NCBI GenBank assembly: GCA_013695925.1 | Contig: JACCZO010000325.1 | Coordinates: 1-12,630 of the forward strand | Source of the DNA: Chthoniobacterales bacterium | GTDB lineage: Bacteria > Verrucomicrobiota > Verrucomicrobiia > Chthoniobacterales > UBA10450 | Direction: 5' to 3' | DNA: 12,630 bases | In this document: positions 1 through 6,681 of the stretch, in pieces | Position numbering within the stretch: position 1 is the stretch's first letter | How the letters are laid out: each line of letters opens with the position of its first letter | Notes under the pieces: generated by a model | What the model saw: only the letters and a program-made list of their open reading frames with translations | Databases searched by the model: none | What the model was told of the DNA's origin: nothing | Translations under genes and position numbers: made by a program

Positions 1-641
1 CTGCGATGGAATTCGTTCGTCCGTTGCCGGAGCAGGAAAAAAGCGTGCACCGCTGCGACCGAAAAACCGGTCGCAACCAGCGCCGCCAGCGTCATGTGCA
101 GGACCTCGTGGAAACTGGCGGGATTCAGCATCGCCGCGATCGGATCGATATCAGTCGGTTTGCCATCGACCATCCGAAACCCGGCCGGCGCATTCATCCA
201 GGCGTTCGCGGTCACGACGAAAATCGCGGACAGCATCCCGCTCACCGCCACGAGCACGCCGCAGATCCAGTGCAGGAACGGGGAAAGCCGGTCCCAGCCG
301 TAAAGATAAAGCCCGAGAAAAATCGCCTCGGCAAAAAAGGCGAAGCCTTCGAGCGAGAACGGCATCCCGATGATGGCGCCGGCGTGTTCCATAAATCCGG
401 GCCAGAGCAGCCCGAGTTCGAAGGACAGAACGGTGCCCGAGACCGCGCCGACGGCGAAGAGGATCGCCGCGCCGCGTGCCCAGCGTTTGCTCAGCTCGAG
501 AAAGATCGGCCGCCGCGTTCGCAGATAGACCGCCTCCGACATCGCCATCAGAACCGGCAGCCCGATGCCGAGGACGGCAAAGATGATGTGAAAGGCCAGC
601 GACATTCCCATCTGCGAACGGGCGTAGAGAAGATCACTCAT
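1..641 (-). CDS. cydA: Cytochrome bd-type quinol oxidase subunit I, N-terminal 213 residues (3' end beyond window)
   Basis: This is subunit I of the cytochrome bd quinol:O2 oxidoreductase, an inner-membrane terminal oxidase that does not pump protons. The visible protein starts MSDLLYARSQMGMSLAFH. His18 matches the high-spin haem b595 ligand (His19 in E. coli). Glu98 and Glu105 lie in SLEGFAFFAEA, the conserved acidic pair region of the third helix. His199 in AAVHAFF fits the haem b558 ligand (His186 in E. coli). Several hydrophobic helices are evident, and the LSFELGLLWPGFM stretch resembles the cyanide-insensitive (CioA) branch. The Q-loop and the Met ligand would lie outside the window. 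The gene follows the thioredoxin lipoprotein gene after 32 bp, so the two may be co-transcribed, and cydB is expected next. bd oxidases are known to tolerate sulfide, which suits a sulfur-handling cluster. The family call is firm; the operon membership is an inference. Confidence 0.93.
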   Translation of the reverse strand, partial: MSDLLYARSQMGMSLAFHIIFAVLGIGLPVLMAMSEAVYLRTRRPIFLELSKRWARGAAILFAVGAVSGTVLSFELGLLWPGFMEHAGAIIGMPFSLEGFAFFAEAIFLGLYLYGWDRLSPFLHWICGVLVAVSGMLSAIFVVTANAWMNAPAGFRMVDGKPTDIDPIAAMLNPASFHEVLHMTLAALVATGFSVAAVHAFFLLRQRTNEFHR

Positions 642-673
642 TTCGTTCGGGAAAAGTGCGCCAGCCTAACGAA

Positions 674-1171
674 TCATTTTTCGGCCCGCGCTTTCTCCAG
701 GGCGTCGATCACCTTATCGGGACTCAGGCCGGGAACATAGCCGAATTTCCCGAGCGGTTTGGAATCGGAATTGAGCACGATCACGGTCGGGAATCCTTCG
801 ATCCCGTAGGCTCCTGCGACCTTTCCATTCGCTGCCCGCTGTTCGGCGGAGATTGGTTTGCGGCGCGGGAAGTCAACTTCCAAGAGGATAAGATGCTTTG
901 CCGCGTATTGCGTAAACGCCGGTTTCGCAAAAAGCTCTTTCTCCAGCGCCTTGCAGGGCGGGCACCAGTCGGAGCCGGTGAAATTTATCAGGAGCAATTT
1001 GTTCGCCGATCGCGCCGCTGCTTTCGCGGCCTCGTAATCGGTCAGCCAATGCAGCTCCTCATCCGGCGGCGGCGGTTTTTGTTCCGTCACCGGAACGTTT
1101 TTCTTTTCGCCGCAGGCGACAGCGAGCAACCCGACCGCCAGCCAGGCTCCGAGCGAATGTTTCAATTTCAT
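674..1171 (-). CDS. Thioredoxin-fold lipoprotein with a CPPC active site
   Basis: A secreted thioredoxin-like protein of 165 aa. Residues 1-19 form a short signal peptide ending LLAVA, followed by Cys20, which could be lipidated, although the lipobox (Ala-Val-Ala-Cys) is only moderate. A proline-rich linker (about 27-37) precedes the thioredoxin domain. The active site is WCPPC with Cys70 and Cys73, and the cis-proline is Pro128 in GFPTV. The FTGSDWCPPCKALEKEL segment is typical of the DsbD-gamma/thioredoxin_7-like group that acts in the periplasm. The start is supported by AAGGA about 11 bases upstream of the ATG. The gene lies 60 bp after the sterol-desaturase-family gene and 32 bp before cydA, so it could serve oxidase assembly or thiol reduction in the cell envelope. 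A role in persulfide reduction is possible but unproven. Confidence 0.88.
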   Translation of the reverse strand: MKLKHSLGAWLAVGLLAVACGEKKNVPVTEQKPPPPDEELHWLTDYEAAKAAARSANKLLLINFTGSDWCPPCKALEKELFAKPAFTQYAAKHLILLEVDFPRRKPISAEQRAANGKVAGAYGIEGFPTVIVLNSDSKPLGKFGYVPGLSPDKVIDALEKARAEK

Positions 1172-1231
1172 TTTCTAATCGTTCCTTGAAAGCCGACGAG
1201 CGCTCCCGCTTCCAGCATCCGCCTTGCTGCG

Positions 1232-2098
1232 TCAGGGCGCCAGCTCCGAGGCCGGCCGGGCATCGCGCTCGGGAATATTTCCATCAGGCAACTGCCACGG
1301 TCGCGGGGCCCGAAAAGGGAGGACAAAGAGCCGGCCGAAAGTGAGTTCGTTTTCATCGCGATAAGCCGCCACCCCGATCGTGATCGCATCCTGCGGGATG
1401 TCCCGCCGCAAAGTGCGATGCAGCGAATCCCACCAGCTAAAGATGGTGCCCCAGTTGGAATTCGTTTCCCGCTGCACGATCGAATGATGAATCCCATGCA
1501 TTCGCGGGGTGACGAGGATGAGATTCAAAAAGCGCTCCAGCGGGAGCGGCAGCCGCCAGTTGGAGTGCTCGAAAAAATTGGCCGTTTCAAAAAGCATCTC
1601 AAAGACGACCAGAGCCCACAAATCAATCCCGAAGGCGATCACGACAATGACGCGGAAGGGCACGGAAAAGATCACCTCGCCGAGATGAAAACGAGTCGCG
1701 GTGCTCACATCCATATCGAGGTCGGAGTGATGCACATTGTGGAAGCGCCAAAGGAACGGGATGAGGTGCAGCCCGACATGCCACCACCAGTAGGCGTAAT
1801 CCATCAGGAGCACTCCGATCGGTACGGCGACAAGGGGAGGCAGGCCCGGGAGCCAGTGCAGCAGGCCGATGCCGTGGTTGCTCGCCCAGACGGAGGCGAG
1901 GATCGGAATCGGAACCAGAGAAATGCGCGCCAGGGCAAAACCAGGCGCGGAGAAGAAAAGATTGCGCGCGATCCGCCGGAGGACGGAGAAATGTTGCCGG
2001 CGCAGCGGCCATTTCCATTGCAGGAAGAGCAGGAAGAGAAAAAGGCCGCCGAGGATCAGGCCACCGCCGCTGTCGAGAATTGGAATCGGTTTGGGCAT
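1232..2098 (-). CDS. Sterol desaturase / fatty-acid hydroxylase superfamily membrane protein
   Basis: A 288-aa membrane di-iron hydroxylase of the family that includes sterol desaturases and fatty acid hydroxylases. The histidine boxes are visible: HVGLH (His107, His111), HNVHH (His120, 123, 124) and HGIHH (His201, 204, 205), with an additional His178 in FFEHSN. Hydrophobic segments cover about residues 12-27, 60-75, 88-105 and 145-170. The substrate cannot be read from the sequence; lipid or hopanoid/sterol hydroxylation is the family expectation. The ATG at 2098 was preferred over an upstream in-frame ATG at 2164. The extra 22 residues of that form are Arg/Ser/Pro-rich and unlike the family, and the ATG at 2098 overlaps a stop codon in a TGATG junction. 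The gene sits downstream of sulfur genes and upstream of the thioredoxin lipoprotein and cydA. Its link to those functions is unknown. Confidence 0.88.
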   Translation of the reverse strand: MPKPIPILDSGGGLILGGLFLFLLFLQWKWPLRRQHFSVLRRIARNLFFSAPGFALARISLVPIPILASVWASNHGIGLLHWLPGLPPLVAVPIGVLLMDYAYWWWHVGLHLIPFLWRFHNVHHSDLDMDVSTATRFHLGEVIFSVPFRVIVVIAFGIDLWALVVFEMLFETANFFEHSNWRLPLPLERFLNLILVTPRMHGIHHSIVQRETNSNWGTIFSWWDSLHRTLRRDIPQDAITIGVAAYRDENELTFGRLFVLPFRAPRPWQLPDGNIPERDARPASELAP

Positions 2099-2225
2099 CA
2101 CGCGAGGAGTTGAATTGCTGCGGCCTCTTGGACTCGGTCTTCCACCTCGACGATAGCACGCCATCCTGGCTCAACACGGTCTGCGGGAGGACCGCGGCGA
2201 TCATCGTTTTCGTTAGTCTGTTCAT
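2098..2225 (-). pseudogene. Possible frameshifted small gene between the TauE/SafE and desaturase genes
   Basis: The 153-bp gap between two genes holds traces of a short coding sequence. An ATG at 2225 begins MNRLTKTMIAAVLPQTV, which looks like the basic-then-hydrophobic N-terminus of an exported peptide. That frame then runs without a stop into the downstream gene, where it is only a shadow. A second frame, offset by one base, reads RAIVEVEDRVQEAAAIQLLA and ends in a TGA that overlaps the desaturase ATG (TGATG), the coupling style expected for a real gene end. A single-base indel would join the two into about 42 residues. No family was recognised. It may be a decayed gene, a sequencing error or chance. 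Confidence 0.22.
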
Positions 2226-2251
2226 GTTTTCTTTGGTGGTTGAGGTTTTCG

Positions 2252-3004
2252 TTAGCGAAAGACTTTCCAATTCTCGGCGAGGACGAAGACGGCGACCGCG
2301 AGGACGAACCCGGCGAACCAGTAGCGCAATCGTTCGGTCTCGAGATGACTCGCGAATTTTCTCCCGGCCAGCATTCCAATGACTGCGAGAGCGAGAAACA
2401 TCCTCGCCATGCTCCAATCGAAGTGCGTGCGACGCAGATGCCCGATCAGACCGGCGGCCGAGGTGACCGTGATGACGACGAGCGAGGTGGCGATGGCGCG
2501 TTTCAAGGGGACGCGAGCGAGGAAAAGCAGGGCCGGGACAATGAGAAAGCCGCCGCCGACGCCGAGGAAACCGGTCAGAAATCCGACGCACAAACCGGTC
2601 CCGGTGCAGCTCACCCAATGGCACTCCGCCCTCGCGTCGGGGCCGCGGTCGGCGCGCGGCTTGAACATGAGGAGCCCGACCACCAGCATGAGCCCGGCAA
2701 AAATCAGTAGCAGAATGGGCTGGCTCACGAGAGGCGTGAGTTGCGATCCGCCGAGTGCGCCGATCACCCCGGTCGCGCTGAAAAGCAGTGCCGCCTTGCC
2801 ATGAATGTGGCCGGAGCGGGCGTTGAAAATACTTGCCACCAGCGTGGTCCCGCCGACCACGGCGAGGGACATTGGGACCGCCTCCGCCGCCGGCACATTC
2901 GCTACGTAAACCAAAACCGGCAGGGTGATGATCGACCCGCCGCTGCCTAACAGCCCGAGCGAGATGCCGATGCCGAGCGCGAGGAACAGCGCCAGGATCA
3001 TCAT
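2252..3004 (-). CDS. TauE/SafE family sulfite/sulfonate exporter-type permease
   Basis: A 250-aa integral membrane protein of the TauE/SafE family, known or proposed to export sulfite, sulfoacetate or other small sulfur anions. The protein shows the two-fold internal repeat of the family, each half opening with a glycine-rich motif: GLLGSGGSIITLPVL (17-31) and GFLGVGGGFLIVPALL (145-160). Eight or so hydrophobic segments are separated by short loops, and a charged loop with two cysteines (Cys128, Cys133) lies at about 115-135. The length is typical. Two adjacent ATG codons at 3004 and 3001 could both start the protein, and neither has a clear Shine-Dalgarno. The gene follows the TlpA-type gene after 75 bp. 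TauE genes are common next to persulfide dioxygenase genes in cst- and bigR-type operons, so the likely cargo here is sulfite or thiosulfate made by the dioxygenase. Confidence 0.9.
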   Translation of the reverse strand: MMILALFLALGIGISLGLLGSGGSIITLPVLVYVANVPAAEAVPMSLAVVGGTTLVASIFNARSGHIHGKAALLFSATGVIGALGGSQLTPLVSQPILLLIFAGLMLVVGLLMFKPRADRGPDARAECHWVSCTGTGLCVGFLTGFLGVGGGFLIVPALLFLARVPLKRAIATSLVVITVTSAAGLIGHLRRTHFDWSMARMFLALAVIGMLAGRKFASHLETERLRYWFAGFVLAVAVFVLAENWKVFR

Positions 3005-3079
3005 CCGCGCGGAGCCCGAACGAGATTGCCGCGCGACGCTGACTCGAAATCGCGGTCCGTTCGCATCGGGAGAGTAAGC

Positions 3080-3583
3080 TTAAAGGATCGGCTTGATCTT
3101 TTCTTCGAATCCCGCGCGATCGGTCGCGCCCTGCAGGCCGTCGACGATGTTCCCCTTGCGATCGATGATGAAAGTCGTCGGCAAGACCTGAATCCCGCCA
3201 TAGGCCGCGGAGGTTTTTTCGTCCCCCATCACGATTGGGTAATTGATTTCGAATCTTTTCGCAAAGCTGGCCACCCGCGCCGGGCCGCCTTCATCCATCG
3301 AAATGCCGAGCACGACCAAGCCCCGCGCAGCGTATTGCCGCTGCAAAGAAACCAGGTCGGGAATTTCCTCGCGGCAGGGGGGGCACCACGTTGCCCAGAA
3401 ATTCAACAGCACTACTTTGCCCTTGAAGTCGGAAAGTTTGACCGGTTTGCCCTCGAGGTTTTTTAACTGCCAGTCTGGAGCCGCCAGGGAGGTCTGCGGG
3501 GTTTCGGGGGCGGCGAAGGTCGTTAGGCAGGCTCCGAACAGGAGCGCGCATAGGGTGAGAATAAATCTGTTTTTTTGGAGCAT
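3080..3583 (-). CDS. TlpA/ResA-type secreted thiol-disulfide oxidoreductase
   Basis: A 167-aa periplasmic thioredoxin-like protein of the TlpA/ResA/AhpC-TSA group. Residues 1-24 form a signal peptide (basic MLQKNR, hydrophobic core, TFA-A cleavage-like site near 24-25). The redox site is NFWATWCPPC with Cys67 and Cys70, and the cis-proline is Pro135 in VLPTTFIID. The DFKGKVVLLNFWATWC opening and the ISMDEG segment are typical of the family. The start at 3583 was chosen because it lies 4 bp after the stop of the preceding transporter gene and gives a proper signal peptide. A longer in-frame start at 3655 would add 24 Arg/Ser-rich residues that overlap that gene. Likely roles are keeping periplasmic thiols reduced or accepting sulfane sulfur from the neighbouring transporters. 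The exact partner is unknown. Confidence 0.92.
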   Translation of the reverse strand: MLQKNRFILTLCALLFGACLTTFAAPETPQTSLAAPDWQLKNLEGKPVKLSDFKGKVVLLNFWATWCPPCREEIPDLVSLQRQYAARGLVVLGISMDEGGPARVASFAKRFEINYPIVMGDEKTSAAYGGIQVLPTTFIIDRKGNIVDGLQGATDRAGFEEKIKPIL

Positions 3584-3587
3584 AAGA

Positions 3588-4181
3588 TTAGCGAACGGTA
3601 AATTTCTCGAGCGCAAAGAGGCAGCCCGCGAGGAAGAGCGCGAAGCCGATGGCAAAGGGCAAGCGCGGAACCTTGATCGCGTCTGGCAAAGTGATTTTGC
3701 CGAGGTCGCCCCATTTTTGCGCGCCGCCTTTTAACCAGCCGGACATTTCCGCGTAGATATAAGAGCCGACGACGAGGCCGGTCATGCCGAAAAGCGCGTC
3801 CCAGTTACCCTGGCCGAGCGCGGCCGCGGCGGTGCCGGGGCAATAACCAATAAGGGCAAAGCCAGCGCCGAACACGAGACCGCCGACGATGTTGGCAAAG
3901 GGGCGGGTTGGCTTGAGATGCAGGTTTACTTTGGCCGCGCGATGGAGCGGATAGATGCCGAGCATGCCAACCACGATCGCGCTCAGCATGATCTTCGCCA
4001 CCGTCCAATCCTGCAGCAGCAGTTGGCCGATCAGGATGTTGAATTTCGCCGCGCCGCCTTTCTGGAGAAGGAAACCGAAGATGAGCCCGGCGACGAGGGC
4101 GAAGAAGATTTTCGCGGGCGGCGCAACGGCCGCTTCCGGCTTGGCGCTTCCTTTTTTCACGGCAGAACCAGGATCAATCAT
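3588..4181 (-). CDS. YeeE/YedE-family sulfur transporter half (DUF6691-like)
   Basis: A 197-aa membrane protein of the YeeE/YedE (TsuA) superfamily, whose studied members take up thiosulfate using conserved cysteines in the pore. The key motif here is GYCPGT with Cys114. Hydrophobic segments lie at about 24-40, 60-77, 98-112, 127-145 and 175-192. It has a longer, Ala/Lys/Pro-containing N-terminal tail (1-22) before the first helix. It is a half-size protein; the other half is encoded by the gene just upstream, and the two genes overlap by ATGA, so a heterodimer or paired transporter is likely. The TlpA-type gene starts 4 bp after the stop. Paired YeeE halves beside a persulfide dioxygenase are a recurring arrangement. 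The substrate (thiosulfate, sulfide or persulfide) is inferred from the family. Confidence 0.88.
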   Translation of the reverse strand: MIDPGSAVKKGSAKPEAAVAPPAKIFFALVAGLIFGFLLQKGGAAKFNILIGQLLLQDWTVAKIMLSAIVVGMLGIYPLHRAAKVNLHLKPTRPFANIVGGLVFGAGFALIGYCPGTAAAALGQGNWDALFGMTGLVVGSYIYAEMSGWLKGGAQKWGDLGKITLPDAIKVPRLPFAIGFALFLAGCLFALEKFTVR

Positions 4182-4765
4182 AAAAGATAAAGCGGGATGG
4201 CGACAGCGATGCCGCCGATAAAGAAACAGACGACCGAGATCCAGGAGCCGACGTTCAATTGCAGGGCGCCGCTAATCCCGTGACCGCTCGTGCAACCGCC
4301 GGCGAAACGCGCGCCAAACGCCATCAGGATCCCGCCCAGAAATCCGACGACGCCGTGCAAGGCGAGAGAGTCAGGGCCGAAGCGCGCAACCCAAAAGGGT
4401 GGCAGCCACCGACCGGTGAATTCGCCGCCGGTGACCGCGGCAATAAACGCGCCGGCGATTGTCGCCAGCACCAGAACCGTTTCCCAACCGACCTTCGGCG
4501 GGTTCTCCTTGTAATAATCGAGCGAATCCGTGTGACGCCGCGCAAAGAGCCGGCCGAGCGCGCCGGCCACGGTGGCATAAAACGACGACGCGCCGATTGC
4601 CTTGTCGGCAAAATAAAATGTCAGCCAGCTTAACACGCCGATGCCCGCGCCGACAAGATAGGGCGACCAGGCCGGGCCAGGAAAATTGAGCGCGTTGACG
4701 CGGGGCTCCGCTGCCATCGCGAGCGAAGGCGTGAGAACGAGCAGGTAAACGAAAAGACGTCTCAT
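4178..4765 (-). CDS. YeeE/YedE-family sulfur transporter half with GGCTSGHG motif
   Basis: A 195-aa membrane protein, the second half of a YeeE/YedE pair. It carries the hallmark GGCTSGHG motif at 156-163 with Cys158, the cysteine position implicated in thiosulfate handling in YeeE. The N-terminus MRRLFVYLLVLTPSLAMAAE looks like a cleavable signal peptide or first helix. Further hydrophobic segments are at about 34-52, 97-112, 135-152 and 172-194. The start at 4765 is fixed by an ATGA overlap with the stop of the persulfide dioxygenase gene. The upstream in-frame ATG at 4999 lies inside that gene and adds only shadow sequence. The 3' end overlaps the next transporter half by ATGA. Expression of all three is therefore probably coupled. 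The sulfur anion transported is not shown by sequence. Confidence 0.9.
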   Translation of the reverse strand: MRRLFVYLLVLTPSLAMAAEPRVNALNFPGPAWSPYLVGAGIGVLSWLTFYFADKAIGASSFYATVAGALGRLFARRHTDSLDYYKENPPKVGWETVLVLATIAGAFIAAVTGGEFTGRWLPPFWVARFGPDSLALHGVVGFLGGILMAFGARFAGGCTSGHGISGALQLNVGSWISVVCFFIGGIAVAIPLYLL

Positions 4766-6165
4766 TTTTTGATTTTCCCCTCCACTTGGAAGCCCGCTTT
4801 TTTCCAGGCCTGCCAACTCCCCGGCACGTTGCGCACATCGGTGAAGCCTTCCTGTTTCAGAATGCTGGTGCCGATGCTTGCACGATAACCGCTGTCGCAA
4901 TAAACCGCGGTTGGTTTCTTCTTCGAAAAATTTGCCGCCTTTTTCCGAAGCTCGGGCAGAAAGAGATGATGCGCGCCCTGAATGTGGCCGCCTTTCCATT
5001 CGTCCGGCGTGCGCACATCGAAGATCTGCATTTTCGACTTTGCCTTTTTCAGGTCATGCACGCTCATCTGCGGCACACGCTCGATCGCGAAACCGGCGTT
5101 GTCCCACGCCTTCATTCCGCCCACGAGGTAGCCGGCGAAATTGGTGTAACCGGTGCGAATAAAGTATTTCACGATGCTCTCCAAGCCGCTGTCTTTTTCC
5201 AGCACGAGCAGAATTGGCTTCGCCGGATCAAGCAGCCAGCCGGCCCAAATCGAAAGCATGGGCGAGCCACCGATGTTGAGCGCGCCGGGGATGTGACCGC
5301 CGCCGAAGCCGAGCATGGTCCGGGTGTCGATGAGGACATTCTCTTTCTCCGCGATCGCTTCCTTGAATGCTTTGGGCGGGAGACCGGGAACGCGTGGCAG
5401 ATTGCCGACGATCTCGGGCCCTTTCGCGTTGATCTTTTTCATCCGCGGATAGTAGGTCGGCACCGGCGGCGCCGTGCTCAACGCGTAATCGGTGAACTCT
5501 TTCACATCCTCGAATTGCAGGAACGGGTTCGAGTCGCGCTCATAGCCGATCGTGCTTTGGAGGCGATCGCCAATATCTGCGCCGCAGGGCGAACCCGCGC
5601 CGTGCGCCGGATGGATCATGACGCTGTCGGGGAGCTGCAAAAAGTAATCGCGCAGGGTGTGGAATTGCTGTTTCGCCAACTTCTTCGCCTGGCCCGAGCC
5701 CAGCAGATCGGGCCGGCCGGCCGAGCTGACGAAAAGCGAATCACCCGTCAGCACTCCCCACGGTTTCTTCTTCCGATCTTCCTCCGCGAGTTCATAGCTC
5801 ATATGCTCGGGCGTGTGGCCGGGAGTATGGCGCGCGGTGATGACCGTGCTCCCGAGTGTGAAAGTATCGCCATCCCGGACCGCCTCGGTCTCAAAGCCAT
5901 AACGTGCTCCGCCGTCGTGGCTGGCGAAAATTTTTGCGGAATCGACTCGCGCGCAAAGCTCGCGCGCACCGCTCATGAGGTCGGCGTGGATGTGCGTTTC
6001 GAAAATGTGCGTAATCGAAAGATTATTCTCCCGCGCCAGCTCAAGGTATTTCTCGACGTCGGGCGTCGGATCAAAAACCGCCGCTACGCCTTCGCTGTCG
6101 TCCCCGACGAGATAAGAAAGCTCGGCGATGCCGTCGGTCTGGATGCGTTCAAAAATGAGTCCCAT
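4762..6165 (-). CDS. CstB-like persulfide dioxygenase: metallo-beta-lactamase plus degenerate and active rhodanese domains
   Basis: A 467-aa cytoplasmic enzyme. Residues 1-230 are an ETHE1-type metallo-beta-lactamase domain with THIHAD (His58, His60, Asp62), HTPGH (His117), TGDSLF (Asp142) and HPAHGAGS (His188), which together supply the mononuclear iron site of persulfide dioxygenases. Residues 265-365 form a rhodanese-like domain whose catalytic cysteine position reads LVLEKDSG, without Cys. Residues 370-465 form a second rhodanese domain with an intact CDSGYR loop (Cys423). This three-part order is that of staphylococcal CstB, which converts persulfide to thiosulfate. The length matches that family (about 445-470). 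The gene heads the sulfur cluster; its 3' end overlaps the transporter gene by ATGA. GAAGAAA about 10 bases before the ATG may be a weak ribosome site. A candidate operator half lies about 110 bp upstream. Confidence 0.93.
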   Translation of the reverse strand: MGLIFERIQTDGIAELSYLVGDDSEGVAAVFDPTPDVEKYLELARENNLSITHIFETHIHADLMSGARELCARVDSAKIFASHDGGARYGFETEAVRDGDTFTLGSTVITARHTPGHTPEHMSYELAEEDRKKKPWGVLTGDSLFVSSAGRPDLLGSGQAKKLAKQQFHTLRDYFLQLPDSVMIHPAHGAGSPCGADIGDRLQSTIGYERDSNPFLQFEDVKEFTDYALSTAPPVPTYYPRMKKINAKGPEIVGNLPRVPGLPPKAFKEAIAEKENVLIDTRTMLGFGGGHIPGALNIGGSPMLSIWAGWLLDPAKPILLVLEKDSGLESIVKYFIRTGYTNFAGYLVGGMKAWDNAGFAIERVPQMSVHDLKKAKSKMQIFDVRTPDEWKGGHIQGAHHLFLPELRKKAANFSKKKPTAVYCDSGYRASIGTSILKQEGFTDVRNVPGSWQAWKKAGFQVEGKIKK

Positions 6166-6273
6166 GCTGTATTTTTCTTCTAATTTTGGTTTTTCAGTGG
6201 TCTAACCGGAATCGCTCTTTCCCCGCCGGGCGTGGAGACGTACCCGGTCAGTCTGCCGGCGTCGGCTGTATTT

Positions 6274-6289
6274 CTATATCGCGATGCGG
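6274..6289. promoter_or_regulatory. Candidate ArsR-family operator (degenerate) upstream of the persulfide dioxygenase gene
   Basis: CTATATC, a two-base spacer, then GATGCGG. The left half is identical to one arm of the palindrome in front of the ArsR-family gene and the right half matches in 4 of 7 positions (11 of 14 overall). It lies in the 178-bp gap between the DUF6132 gene and the dioxygenase start, about 110-125 bp upstream of that start, where a promoter for the sulfur operon is expected. No clear promoter hexamers were identified. Operator function is an inference. Confidence 0.4.
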
Positions 6290-6343
6290 CTATCATTTGC
6301 GGCTGTGGAAGAAATATTCCGCGCGATTTTCTTCGAGCCCGAG

Positions 6344-6616
6344 TCATTTATTGACTGGAGCAGGCGGTGGTTGGGCCATTTCACTTTCGCCAACCGCCGG
6401 AAGCTGCTTCTCCTGCGGCGGCCGGGAGCCGGAGGAAGAAAGCCCGAACAAAATACCCATGAATCCGCCGTAGAGCGCCCCGCGCCACCAGGTCGAGGTG
6501 AGGGGGCAGGTGCCGGAAGTGCACTGGCCGAAATAGCCGAGGAGAGCGCCGAGACCGCCGCCGATGAGGAGGCCGAGGAAGACCGGCCAGTAGGGAGTGA
6601 GATTTACGAGTTTCAT
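6344..6616 (-). CDS. Small two-helix membrane protein, DUF6132-like
   Basis: A 90-aa protein with two predicted membrane helices (about 11-28 and 45-61) separated by the signature GYFGQCTSGTCPLT with Cys32 and Cys37, then WRGALYGG. This pattern is what I know from the DUF6132 family, small membrane proteins of unknown function often found next to rhodaneses and ArsR-type regulators. The C-terminal 30 residues are Pro/Ser/Glu-rich and probably disordered. The gene is divergent from the ArsR-family gene; the shared 65-bp gap holds a perfect palindrome. It precedes the persulfide dioxygenase gene in the same direction, 178 bp away. The CxxxxC pair between helices might bind a metal or carry sulfane sulfur, which is speculation. 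No Shine-Dalgarno is evident before the ATG. Confidence 0.75.
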   Translation of the reverse strand: MKLVNLTPYWPVFLGLLIGGGLGALLGYFGQCTSGTCPLTSTWWRGALYGGFMGILFGLSSSGSRPPQEKQLPAVGESEMAQPPPAPVNK

Positions 6617-6648
6617 AATTTGAGCGATGTTGCGAAATTCAGTGTAGT

Positions 6649-6668
6649 TACTATATCACGATATAGTA
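6649..6668. promoter_or_regulatory. Perfect 20-bp palindromic operator between divergent genes
   Basis: TACTATATC-AC-GATATAGTA: 9-bp arms, perfectly inverted around a 2-bp spacer, in the 65-bp gap between the DUF6132 gene and the ArsR-family gene. It is strongly AT-rich in a GC-rich window. For the rightward gene, TTGCGA-N16-TATATC places the -10 in the left arm. For the leftward gene, TTGAAT-N15-TATAGT places the -10 in the other arm. Binding of the repressor here would block both promoters. The palindrome is seen directly; the promoter hexamers are weak matches and regulation is inferred. Confidence 0.75.
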
Positions 6669-6681
6669 GTATTCAAGCCAC

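Noticed and set aside
6..740. 244-codon plus-strand frame at the left edge
   Set aside because: It is antisense to cydA, whose haem ligands and helices are evident on the minus strand.
4766..4999. N-terminal extension of the YeeE-like protein to 4999
   Set aside because: It lies entirely inside the dioxygenase frame and the ATGA overlap plus signal peptide support the start at 4765.
4786..6183. 465-codon plus-strand open frame opposite the persulfide dioxygenase gene
   Set aside because: It is antisense to a protein with full catalytic motifs; its translation is rich in Arg/His/Ala with no domain and is the usual GC-driven shadow.
6308..6334. GAAGAAA/TTTCTTC inverted repeat as a terminator after the DUF6132 gene
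   Set aside because: The arms are AT-rich with a 13-base loop and no T-run follows, so a terminator is not supported.
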